A stretch of 64,000 nucleotides of DNA from Rhipicephalus microplus (taxonomy: Eukaryota; Arthropoda; Arachnida; Ixodida; Ixodidae): assembly GCF_043290135.1 (NCBI RefSeq), contig NC_134705.1, positions 36,397,771 through 36,461,770 of the forward strand, in the 5' to 3' direction. Numbering within the stretch: the stretch's first letter is position 1; each line of letters opens with the position of its first letter. Shown piece by piece: positions 21,637 to 31,695 of the stretch. The notes under the pieces are model-generated. The model was not told the DNA's origin and ran no database searches. It worked only from the letters and a program-made list of their open reading frames with translations. A program made the position numbers and the translations under genes.

Positions 21637-22385
21637 TGTTGCGACGCGCACCTCCGACGACGTTACGAAGGGCGCTACGAATCTCACCGCTGCAACCACT
21701 GTTTACGAAAGACGGCGACGCCAACACGGTCCCGAAGGCGCCACTGCTTCGAACTCCGCCAGGAAGGTCACCAGCCGTTTGGTAGCGTAGGTTTCTCAGC
21801 TCGCGACTGCTTCTGCGCAGAGCTGATAGATGAGCGGACGAGATGACGGTGAGTTTAAACAAGGTTTATGTACAGCATATATACAGAGGCCTTACAAATT
21901 CGGCACTGGGGCCGACAGAGACTCGAAGAGCCGAGCTCTCCTCTCTAACACATAGGTCTGCTCTTAAATGGGTCCGCTGTAAAAAGGGGTCTCTCTCGAC
22001 GCGCCGCAAGCTTCTTTTATATGCCCCGGATCCAACCCAAAGGTCCAACCCGAAGTGCCCGCGGTCGCGAGGTCAGAATCCTCCAATGAGGGCGCCGCTG
22101 GGCCGCGTCCTTCTTGCTCATCGAATCTGGAGAGGCTGCGCTGCAGGTGGCTGCACCCAAGGACGAGTGACGTCGCCGCGCATTGCGTCAGCCGCCCTCC
22201 AGACAGGAAGACGCCAGTTGTTTACTCGAGGGGCTCGCTGGCTGCGCTGACTCACTGCACGTGCGCGCCAGAGAGGCGCCGTGCGTGTTTACGCCGTTGA
22301 GTTGTTCGCGTCAGGCGGGCTGGCCTTGACACAGCTTGCCCTTTTCAGAGGCACGGACGTTCGCTGTCGACTCGCAGGCATAACA
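21637..22385 (-). repeat. 5' LTR (minus-strand element)
   Basis: 749 bp from TGTTGCG to ATAACA, flanked on the right by ACGC, matching the left flank of the element. It could equally be taken to begin at 21581 because of the 56-bp duplication. Confidence 0.85.
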
Positions 22386-22487
22386 ACGCCTAAGTTGACC
22401 TTCACGGTGCATTTTGTGTGTGCGATATACAATACGACCGAGCCCGTTGTCGGCAAGTGCAATCCGTATCGCACACGCTACAAGTAG
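22386..22487 (+). CDS. Candidate ORF interrupted by the LTR element, right part
   Basis: Continuation of the frame described at 17133-17346. It begins with the second ACGC, includes 'VHFVCAIYNTTEPVVGKC', and ends in TAG at 22485. An AATAAA lies just downstream at about 22493. Low confidence. Confidence 0.2.
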   Translation, partial: TPKLTFTVHFVCAIYNTTEPVVGKCNPYRTRYK

Positions 22488-25258
22488 AGCAGAATAAAGA
22501 ATTATGACCTACTGGCTAAGAATCTAGTGCGGATTTCTGCCCTGAGTCGGAGTTAAGCGATGTATTCGATAGGCCTGCTGTCTTCTCGGCCGCCATGTTG
22601 GCCTTCCCAACTGTTGATGTCGTGTGTTGGTCATGACTATCTTGAAGCAACAGATACACAGTGCGGCGTCGTGACGCGTCAAGACCAGCTCCAGACCCTA
22701 TGGGTGCGGCGAAACGTAAAAGCAGCAGCGCACGCTCATACAAGCGTACACACAAGCACCACGTCGTAATTCCTAGATTGTCGAACCCAGGCGGCCGTGG
22801 TCGAGCACTCTGAGCGTGACGCAACGCTAACCGCCGGCGGCAAAATACTTGGAAAGACTGAACCAGGAGAGGAGGAGGACGGCTAGTAATCTTGGCAACC
22901 CTTTGTGCACTACCCGCGTTTTCTTGGTGGTTCATTTCTTTGGAGCGTGTTTGGAGACTTAGCGGTTTGCATGCGGCACGCTTCCCATGCGGTTGCTCCT
23001 AAGAGTCTATCCGTTCATGGCGCGCGCCTTTTGGGTCCATTATTCCCTTTTCGGGTAATTTTGTCTTAGAGTGCATGAACTTCTGTCAGGGCTTGGTGCG
23101 TTTTGCTGTTTTGTCAGATCAACCTTAACGGTAAACAGCAAAATGCATTTTATCTTATGCAATGTGAATGGGTTTAATATGCAGGATGCTAGTTCTGTGC
23201 TTATCTTGAAATACTTACTATAAACTCAAATATCCTGATAGAGTATTTTAAACTATACTCCAGTGTGGAAGTACTGCGCCAATCTTATCTGCTAAGCTAG
23301 GCTGCGCATAAATTGCAATTTTATCGATGCTTGTCCATTGGGACGGCTAAATCTCAATGAGTCTTATCGGTGACTGAGCAATACTGAGCGTTGGCTACAC
23401 GAAGACTGCGGTGACATTCATATCCGCTGTAGTTTGGTCTGTGGTTTCTCCAAGAGACTGGCGGCATTGATATGACCTGTGAATTGATGTCTTGTAATAC
23501 AGTGAAGCCTAGTTATTTGTGTGTACAGGGAGGTGGCGTAAGTACGCACTAAATCGCAATGCGTGTTTACCCCCAAGTTCAAATGTGTTATCTCCCGTCG
23601 TGCGCAATCGCTACCAATAAGAAATAAAGGTGCCACATAAGATATTTTCTGAAGTATCCTTCAAATAGAAAGTGTATGGTGACACCAAGGAACGTTTCAG
23701 GACAATTCAGGATCCGGGAAGTGATCTGACAGTAAGAGAGAACTGACACAGCTTTTAAATGTGGTACAGTTGCGTTGACTATATCGGCTCCTAGCTGTTT
23801 GCGTGATGAGCATCGCATTACCTGCACCACTTTGTCACTGCTGCGTGGCACACTGTACCATGCGTGCGACCTTGCCATTTGAGAGTCTCATCCCCACTCT
23901 ATACTCCTGTGCTAGCACAGTTGAGGCGATTAGCTCGTTTAATTACTGGTGCGGATAACAAACTTCTTTTATTGCTCTTTCAGCGTAGATGTTAATGTTG
24001 GAAACACACATCACAAATGCATGCGTGCACTCTCATACAAATGCATGTGTGCACTTACACACACAAATGCTCACACACATAGTTTGGCTTAATGTAACAA
24101 ATTTTTACTAAAAACATTTTCAATTTTTCTATTTACCAGAAATGACACGTTGTATTCTACGTTTATTTTTGACCGTAAAAAGCTGCTCTAAAACTTAGTT
24201 GCATTGCTTCAAAACAGCAGTATTCTTGCTCCCTGAGCTGCTACAAGAAGCTGAAGCACATTTCCCCCTCCATGTTTTTATGTTAGTGTAGCTGTGGTAG
24301 TCATAATTTTTGAACGTTCCAAAGGAAGCATGCCTTTGAAGAATGTGAGTCAAAATTTTCGTCCTGAAACTTTGGTGCCCTCAAACTTCTTATGAACCAT
24401 TGGTCGATTCTGCAGGTGTATAAAATCCTCGTTTTTGCATGGTTCAGAGAAATGCGTCAGCAGTGTGTCTACAAAAAATATGCTGAGCAGCATGTTCTTA
24501 TAAAGCTGAAATAGAGGTAATATTCGTCGCCGTGCTTTTAGGTATATGTAATTCCACAAATAACCAATAAACTCAAACTACAATATTGTAGTATTGTTCA
24601 GGAGTACCTAAAGTGAAATTGACAAACATAGCTCAGAAACCTGGAAATGATGGTTTAATGGCTACAACTTGGATAACACCACCAGAATGAGCACTTTTAT
24701 GTTTCCAAAGTATTAACAGTGCTCCATCATCCTTATACCTCAATCTTGAAGACCAGCACTGTTGATGTGTAACTTGGAATACCCCTCCCTTTCCCTCCTA
24801 CTGCTGCTTTGTGCCCTGGTATTTATCCTGTTAAGGCAACACTGGTCTGTTTAAATTCAGTACTGTCTTGGATAGCATTCTGATCATAAAATGCCCGCAG
24901 ATGAAACTTGTAATCAAAAATTTTTATTTGTATAATGATTGCACCTTCGAAGTGGTGCATGACACTATTCTTGATTTTCGGGTTCTTGCGAGCAAAATCA
25001 TTGCCTTTGAGATCTGTATCTGAGTTTTGCAGATGGTAGCTATATGCTTTAGGTACATGCAGTTAGCAACTGTAAGGCCAGCAAGATCTGTCTGTTACCT
25101 GGAACTGTTAGGTTGGCGTGTTCTCCTTATTGGAGATGCTTCTATGTCGTGCTTTATGCAGTTTTATATCACCTAGATAGCTGTTTTTCAGAATTACAGC
25201 TGTCTTATTTTTTGTCTCGCCTTGAGATTTTCACTTGATCAAACATCTTTATTTGCAG
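22488..25258. other. Long stretch without supported gene
   Basis: GC-rich to about 23050, then AT-rich. A 139-aa minus-strand ORF (22516-22935) lacks any domain. Short (CA)-rich repeats occur at 24000-24075. No SINE, LTR or tRNA seen. Confidence 0.45.
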
Positions 25259-25577
25259 GACTGGGACGGCCGCCAGGGGATCGAGGTGTGTAGTCGCACC
25301 TCACATGGGCTCCTGCTTTTATTGCTATTTTCTGTGCAACCTTGCCTTGACACTGCTCGCGTTTGGTGGCCTGGGATTCCTCACGTTGCAGAGCATCGTT
25401 TAACATTAGACTCTTTGCAATGAGTGTACTTATTTACTAAGTATTGAACTATAAACATATGGTGCCTGTTCGCAGGGACACAACATTACCAAGGAATCCG
25501 GAGGCCGCGCTGCACGCGCACACCACTGTGGCACAAGAACGGGCCTGCGATACGAGCTGGACGCCAGCGGCTCGTAG
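25259..25577 (+). CDS. Putative small exon pair of unknown gene
   Basis: A 27-nt segment (25259-25285, DWDGRQGIE) lies between an acceptor (ctttatttgcag) and a GTGTGT donor-like site. A second segment (25476-25577) follows the acceptor cctgttcgcag, starts in the same phase (0) and ends at TAG after 'GHNITKESGG...LRYELDASGS'. The implied intron is 190 nt. Phase agreement and good acceptors are the only support. The protein is unrecognised, and a 27-nt exon is unusual but possible. Confidence 0.25.
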
Positions 25578-26157
25578 GTGCACGAGCACGCTGCTCGCGC
25601 CACACACAGACACAGCGTCTGAAGTAAAGAGCTAACGCTTTCATGGAAATGCAGACGTCTAACCCACGTCAAGAGGGCCTGAGTATAATGCAAGTGCGCA
25701 AAATGAAGGGTAACTCAAGAACGTCATCACACTGGACGTTTATAAAAATAGTGGCGAAACGACAGGCAAAGCCTGCATTCAGTGGCTACAAGCTGGCCGA
25801 AAAGGCAGGTCAGCCAGAGAAGACAAATCAGTTGAAGAAGGAGCTACACAACTTGTGAAGCAAGACGCCGAGTCACAACCGCAGCGTCGACGCAGCACTA
25901 TGATGCTGCCATTACCTACTGATGACTTCAGACTTGTACTTTTCCGGTAACCAGGACTAGATCTTTCAAAGCGAACACACATCGAGGTTACATGTGCCAT
26001 CAGAAGATCCAGTGGCTTGGCCCGGCAGGACTTTTATGACCTTGTGCGAGTGCAGACACAGAGAGGAGAGAATGTGACAGTCGCAAGCACAGCAAGTACT
26101 GAACGAGCTTTGAAACTGTGAAGTATAAACGCTATACAGCTCGGTGAAGTAATATAT
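25578..26157. other. No gene seen
   Basis: Between the exon candidate and the gypsy remnant. Short ORFs without domains. Confidence 0.4.
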
Positions 26158-26285
26158 TGTGATGCCCCAAGGGCAGTAAAGACAAGACAGGGAAAGCGGG
26201 GCAAAAATACACGAGCATGTATCTTTAAACGAAGTGCTAACAATTAGGCGAGTATTACCGCGTAAAATAAAGTTTTAGGCAGACG
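26158..26285 (-). repeat. 3' LTR remnant
   Basis: Shares 'tgt..cgc.ccaagggc' and 'cgagc(a/g)tgtatctttaa' blocks with 31553-31695, but loses similarity after 'gctaac'. Confidence 0.6.
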
Positions 26286-26308
26286 ACACGCACAATCTCT
26301 TATCGTGC

Positions 26309-27593
26309 TTAGTAGCGCTGGGTCGTTGCCGATCCTCTTTCTGGAATAACTTCATAGTTGACCTCGTTCAACCACCGTAATACTTTACAGGGTCCAAAGT
26401 ACTTGCTCAGGAGTTTCTCGCTGAGACCTCGCCGTCCAACAGGAGTCCAAACCCACACTTTGTCGCCAGGTTGATAGGTGCTTCCTCTGCATGCTGAATG
26501 CAATCCTCGACATCAGGAGTTAGCAACTCGTGCTGGTCGATGTCACAAGGAATCATGGCGTCTAGCATGGTTTGCACGTCTCGACCATAAACGCAGTCTT
26601 CTCGGGATCGGGCCGAACACCTGCAGCAATCACAACGTGACCCATGAACTTCAGTTCTTTGTAGCTGAAATGGCACTTCTCAGACTTGAGGGTAACGTCA
26701 GCGGATCGTATATCTGCAGGCTTTACAGGTGGTGACTTGCGGCGCTGATATTCGCGGTATCCTTTCACGTAGTGTTTGACACAAGCAGCGAGTTTGTGTC
26801 AGAAATATAGCTGTCGTACCCTTTCGAGCGTCCGTGAGTATCCCAGAGGGCCGGATGTCGGCTCATTGTACCTTTATTATAGTACCTTCAGGCGTCATCA
26901 CATTGCCGCGATCTTATGTGCACGCGAGCTAGTTGACGTGCTTCCTCTGCACGCTGAATGCAATCCTCGACATCCGGAGTTGGCAACTCGTGCTGGTCGA
27001 TGTCACAAGGAATCATGACGTCTAGCACGGTTTGCACGTCTCGACCATAAACGAGGTGGAAGGGTTCAAACCTTGTCGTTTCCTGGGTTGCGGTGTTGTA
27101 CGCAAACGTAACGTACGGCAGGATTTCGCCCCACATTTTATGCTGCACATCCACGTGCATAGAAATCATGTCCGCCAGCGTTTCGTTAAGCCTTTCTGTC
27201 AAGCCGTTACTGTGGGGGTGGTATGCGGTTGTCTTACGGTGGTTCGTCTAACTGAGCTTGAAGATGTCTTGCAACAGTTTTGCCGTAAACACTGTTCCTT
27301 GATTAGTGATGATAAATCACGGGGCGCCGTGACAAAGCACTATGTGGTGCATGAAAAACTGGGCAATTTCAGATGCTGTGCCGGGGTGGCAGTGGCTTCT
27401 TTTCAGCGTAACGCGTCAAGTAATCAGTTGTGACTATGATCCACTTGTTGCCAGAGTGAGACAAAGGGAAAGGTCCAAGGAGGTCTATCCCAACTTGGTC
27501 AAACGGCATACGCGGTGGGTTGATGGGTTGTAGGAGGTCTGCAGGCTTCACAGGTGGTGACTTGTGACGCTGACATTCGCGGTATCCTTTCAC
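26309..27593 (-). pseudogene. pol: Integrase, broken, with inserted mosaic
   Basis: Integrase pieces appear in three places. Zinc finger end and DDE start are at 27369-27593 ('VGIDLLGPFPLSHSGNKWI'). The catalytic Glu region and following helix are at 26888-27202 ('MTERLNETLADM', 'LPYVTFAYNTA'). The GPY/F-type tail is at 26309-26503 ('LSKYFGPCKVLRW'). The finger reads YRECQ where CxxC is expected, so a zinc-binding Cys is lost. Between the second and third pieces lies the mosaic of 26486-26870. Confidence 0.7.
26486..26870 (-). repeat. Scrambled mosaic of three pol fragments
   Basis: Three minus-strand fragments are joined out of order. 26486-26595 repeats 26939-27056 (integrase linker), 26593-26712 repeats 28577-28700 (RT), and 26716-26870 repeats 27540-27695 (integrase N-terminal region). 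Each differs slightly from its counterpart. Confidence 0.75.
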
Positions 27594-27623
27594 GTAGCGT
27601 TTGACACAAGCAGCGAGTTTTGG

Positions 27624-28262
27624 TCAGAAATATAGCTGTCGTACCCTTTCGAGCGTCCGCGAGTATCCCAGATGGCCGGATGTCGGCTCATCGTGGCAGG
27701 CTAGTAGGATGTCATCACGAAGGTCTTGAGGAACGACTACAAGATAAGATCTGCAGCCGACACGGGTGTTTTTCTTGTATATTATGCAATGTCCTAAGCA
27801 AAATGACGGCAACGTACGCGAAAGTGGACGAGGAACCGACGCGGTGTTGCCTTCTAAATGATCAATTATGGGCCTTAACTGGGGGTTCCCTCGTTGCTTA
27901 CTGAGGAGGTCCGCCCCACTGAGAGTCCCTAGGAAGCAACTTTCATTTTCTACAGCTGTATGGTTGGATTGAAGAGGTGCTCGCGAAAGCGTGTTGGTGT
28001 CTTCATGCTTTCGACCCGACTTGTATACAATGGTGACATCAAACTCCTGAAGTCGCAGACTCAATCGTGCTAATTGCCCGGAGGGGTCTCGGAGGTTAGC
28101 CAACCAACATAAAGCATAGTGATCAGTCACAACTTTACATGGGCGCCCATAGAGATAAGACCTGAACTTTGTAATCACCCATACTACCGCGAGACATTCT
28201 TTCTCTGACGTTGAATAGCTGGTTTCGGTACGTGATAGAGTGCGGCTCACATAGGCGATCAC
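27624..28262 (-). pseudogene. pol: RNase H and integrase zinc-finger start
   Basis: The 212-codon frame holds the RNase H C-terminal half ('SEKECLAVVWVITKFRSYL', 'VTDHYALCWLANLRDPSG'), the connection ('VYKSGRKHEDTNTLSRAP') and the integrase finger start ('HDEPTSGHLGYSRT'). The RNase H start is out of frame upstream near 28260-28420. Confidence 0.75.
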
Positions 28263-28579
28263 ACGTTCGATCCCATCTTATGCTTGCACCAAGATAGCTC
28301 CGAGACCGATGTTGCTTGCGTCAGTGCGCATCTGTGTGTCAGCGTCTTCATCCTAATGACCAAGTGGAGGAGGGGAAGACAATCGATTTTGCAGTTCCAC
28401 AAAGGCTGTCGCTTGTTCGTCAGTTCACAGAAATGGGGTGTCGTCACGCGTAAGCCTGATGAGTGGCTCCACAATCTTAGAGAAGGTTTCAATCAAGCGG
28501 CGAAAGTACGCGCAGAGCCCCAGAAGTCGTCAAAGACTTTTCTGGTATGTCGGAGCTAGAAAAGCGGCCACAGCGTCAG

Positions 28580-29183
28580 TCTTCTCGGGATCGGGCCGAA
28601 CACCTGCAGCGCTCACAACGTGAGCCAGGAACTTCAGTTCTATGTATCTTTGTAGCCGCAATGACACTGCTCAGGCTTGAGGGTAAGGTCAGCGGATCGT
28701 ATAGCTTCAAGAACACCCCGAAGGCGATGAAGGCGCTCGTCAAACGTTCTTGAAAAGGCGACGACATCACCTAGATAGACGAGGAAACTTTTCCACTTGA
28801 GTTCAGTGAGAACAGTATCCATCATTCGAATGTGGCTGGAGCGGTACAGAAACCGAATGGGAGCACTCGGAATTCATACAAACCGCCAGGAGTTACAAAA
28901 GCAGGTTTTTCACGGTCACGTTCATTGACTTCAATTTGCCAGTAACCAGCTTTGAGGTCGATTGACGAAAAATACTTTGCTCGCTTCAGCCTGTCAAATA
29001 ATCATCCACTCGAGGCAACGGGTACACGTCTTTCTTTTTGACGTTATTCAGCTTCGTATACTCGACACAAAAGCAAAGTGTACCATCCTTCTTTTTTTCA
29101 AGGACCACTGGCGATGACCAAGGGCTGCTTGATGGCTGTATTACACCGTCTCGAAGCATTTTCTTCACTTGCTTTTGAATCAC
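28580..29183 (-). pseudogene. pol: Reverse transcriptase, YLGD mutant
   Basis: RT N-terminal blocks are at 28986-29183 ('VIQPSSSPWSSPVVLEKKKD', 'DVYPLPRVDD'). The palm follows downstream, reading 'FLVYLGDVVAFSRTF' within 28640-28825. The catalytic YxDD motif is YLGD (a GAT-to-GGT-type change at the first Asp), which should abolish polymerase activity. Frameshifts separate the pieces. Confidence 0.75.
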
Positions 29184-29189
29184 GCGTTG

Positions 29190-29648
29190 TTAGGTTGGTG
29201 AAGCGCGGTAAGGCTGTGGCCGTATGGGGTGTGCGTCGCCGTAGGTGATAAAACGGTGTTTGGTAATTGATGTCTGACGGATTCTCGATGAACGCGCATA
29301 ACAGGAATGAGATTCTATCAACAGGTCGTTAAGCCTTCGTTTGTTTTCGTCAGAAAGCGCTAGATTTATGTCGACACACCGGAGAGGTGCTTCGGCATTA
29401 TCGGTTGCCTCGGAAGCAAAACACTCAGTCACATTGGTTACTGGGTAGGCATAGGCGATGACAGTACCAGGGAAATGGTGTCGGCGCTCGTAACTGAAGT
29501 CTGTAACAAGAACCTCGCAGTGGCCGGCCTGGAGGTCTACTAGGCTTCGTGCTACGCAGACACCTTGGGAAAAGAGTACGAATCGACTGCTCTCCGCCAC
29601 CATTTCACCGTGTGCTGATTTCTCACACGCCACTTCACCATAAAACAT
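29190..29648 (-). pseudogene. pol: Protease-RT linker region
   Basis: A 152-codon frame between protease and RT, including 'CEVLVTDFSYERRHHFPGT' and the pre-RT segment 'HPIRPQPYRASPT'. It corresponds to the linker and RT leader of gypsy Pol. No catalytic motif of its own. Confidence 0.6.
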
Positions 29649-29679
29649 GAGCGTGGTGGTATCGTCACAGCATCGTCAA

Positions 29680-30048
29680 TTACACGCAGACATATACTCG
29701 ATCGTGGCTTGGATTATGCTCTGGAGTGGCGCTTTTTGTTGAGAACGTGATGAGGCGTTGTCGAATGTCGATGATAGCACCATGCTCCCTCAGGAAGTCC
29801 ATGCCAATGACCAGGTCTCGAGAACACTGACGGAGAACGCTCAAGCTGACAACAAAGGTAGAACCACGAATCAGTAATCGTGCTGTGCAAACGCCAAGTG
29901 GCGTGACGATGTGCCCGCTAGCAGTACGTATTGTCCTGAGGTTCCAAGGCATCGCTTTCTTCAGGAGAGCAGCCAGTTTTTCACCTGTTATAAAAAAATC
30001 CTCACCCGTGTCAACTAAAGCACTGACTTTGCGACCATCGAGCAGCAC
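29680..30048 (-). pseudogene. pol: Aspartic protease
   Basis: A retropepsin-like domain with catalytic DTG in 'VSALVDTGEDFFITG' and the second conserved block 'DLVIGMDFLREHGAIID'. It would process Gag-Pol. The domain is open over 122 codons, but it is isolated from gag and RT by stops. Confidence 0.75.
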
Positions 30049-30404
30049 TGGATGTCTAATTAAATATTTGCGGAACCAGCTGGTGTCGTCGTCGTCGGGG
30101 TATCATCAGTTTGCGGAAGCGTCAGTAGGAGGCCTTGAGCTTGTCCAGTATGAGTGGCCTCGCCCCCGAAGGTAACTGTGGTTACTTTTCCCGGTGTGGA
30201 CTGGGTGACTCACCTTGCACTCGAATAGGTACGGCGATTTGGAGAAAACTACCGCGGTGACGGGGAGCGTGACTGGTACAAGGATGTTGAAGTTCCGCGC
30301 TGCTGAGCCACATACTCTTCATTTTCTGGGGGCCACTGACTGAACCTGGGTCGCGGTGAGATCGTCAAAAATTTGCGTAGTCCAAGTTGTCGGTAAGAAC
30401 AGGG

Positions 30405-31275
30405 TCAGTACAGATGCCAAGCTTCGCCACAGTGGAAGCAGAGAGGACGTCGATCTGGTGCACGCCGGACGTCTGATTTCCGCGAGATCAGGCGAGGTGC
30501 GCTATAATATGGCAGCGCTTGGACCGTCTGCAGCATGGTTGGGGACACGTGGGATGCGTAATTGCAGTTGTAACAGGTTTCTGCAAAACTTGAACGCACG
30601 AAATGCGAGGGAAGTCACTCGGTGGCTGATAATCCCGCATGATAGGCGGTTCTCTTAAGGTATGCCAGACTACATCTTGGACAACGCTGGACAACGAGAA
30701 GATAGTGGGCTGCGAGGGCACTGACAGCTTATGGAGGTCTTTGTGGATGGCTATACGTATGAGCTCTTGGAAGAAATCCATTTGGCCACCGAAAGCTCTC
30801 AAGTAGTCCATAGTTTAAGCGCTGACGTCCCGTTCGTATGACGGGGCCCGGTGCCTAAGAGTGCTTTGATGGTGACGGCTTCTGTGAGAAATTCTGACAC
30901 AGTCTTGGGGGGACTGCACACAAGCCTATCGAAAAGGTGCTCTTTCATCCCGCGCATGAGGTATCGTACATTCTTTTCTTCTGGCATGCCGGGGTCAGCT
31001 CGGTAGAAAAGACGCGTCCTGTCCTCGACATACATTCCAACTCATTCGTTTGGCAGTTGTATGCGCGACTGCAGATCGTGCTTAGCTCTCTCCCGACGGT
31101 CAGAGCTAGCATATGTCCCAAAAAGTCGGTGTTTGAAGGCTTCCCACGATGTAAGAATACCTGCCCCGTCCTCATACGTTACACGTGCGCCGCCCAATGA
31201 ACTGAAATAGACGTGCCGCAGTTTGTGTCGTCCCACTGGTTGTGCACGGCAACGAACTAGTAATGAGCAAGCCAA
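30405..31275 (-). pseudogene. gag: Gag with defective zinc knuckle
   Basis: Three overlapping broken frames encode Gag pieces: 'SWEAFKHRLFGTYASSDR', then 'MYVEDRTRLFYRADPGMPEE', 'NVRYLMRGMKEHLFDRL' and 'TVSEFLTEAVTIKALL'. A zinc knuckle starting CFHCGEAWH lacks its last Cys (reads LYTDP after the His). Tick gypsy Gag is the closest match from memory. Confidence 0.65.
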
Positions 31276-31533
31276 TCTTCGACATCCTCAAGTGTGGTGC
31301 CATGAAAGGGATTTGGCGTTCGCGGTGTGAGTAAGGTGCAAATGAAGCGGTTTTGTGCCGTTAATACCGTTTGGGTTGGTATCGGTAGGGTTGGTCGGAC
31401 CTGTTATGTTGTTTGTGAGCAGTCCAAACTCAGGGGATTGCAATCAGATTCTTCTGCTGAAGCGGTGCACAGGGGTGACCACCGGTACGACCCTTGAGTT
31501 CTTGCTATGTGGAGAGGTACGGTGCATAGATTA

Positions 31534-31549
31534 CCGAGAACGTCCACCA
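31534..31549 (-). promoter_or_regulatory. Primer-binding site
   Basis: On the sense strand TGGTGGACGTTCTCGG lies 3 nt inside the 5' LTR. Its complement ends in CCA. tRNA identity is unknown. Confidence 0.55.
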
Positions 31550-31552
31550 GCT

Positions 31553-31695
31553 TGTCACGCACCAAGGGCCGTAAAGACAAGGCAGAGACAGTGGGGCAGA
31601 AAGACACGAGCGTGTATCTTTAATCGAAGCGCTAACACACACTCCTTTTTCGTTCTCTTTGCCCTTTTCGGCTCGCTAGGGCTTGCCGGCTCACA
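31553..31695 (-). repeat. 5' LTR
   Basis: 143 bp from TGTCACGC to CTCACA. Its right boundary abuts the 5'-truncated LINE A. The left half matches 26158-26285. Confidence 0.6.

Larger units (their letters stand above)
17347..22385 (-). mobile_element. Degraded Ty3/gypsy element with Gmr1-like gene order
   Basis: LTRs of about 750 bp flank an internal region read on the minus strand: gag (coiled coil, SCAN-like capsid), CCHC knuckle, protease, integrase C-terminus, then RT N-terminus. The order integrase before RT is unusual for Ty3/gypsy and is known for Gmr1-like elements. Target duplication ACGC flanks the element. The LTRs differ at roughly 25-30 positions by eye (about 96% identity), so the insertion is much older than the one at 8491. 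RT and RNase H are gone, as is most of the integrase core. Several frame lesions exist in gag and protease. Confidence 0.85.
26158..31695 (-). mobile_element. Decayed Ty3/gypsy element, internally scrambled
   Basis: Read on the minus strand from right to left it gives LTR, PBS, gag with zinc knuckle, protease, RT, RNase H, integrase and LTR remnant, the normal gypsy order. Every domain is broken by stops or frameshifts. The LTRs match only over about 110 bp, with many differences. Flanking bases do not form a target duplication, so the ends have changed since insertion or recombined. A 385-bp mosaic of three pol fragments sits at 26486-26870. Confidence 0.8.

Noticed and set aside
22516..22935. 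139-aa minus-strand ORF
   Set aside because: GC-rich chance ORF without domain or splice context.
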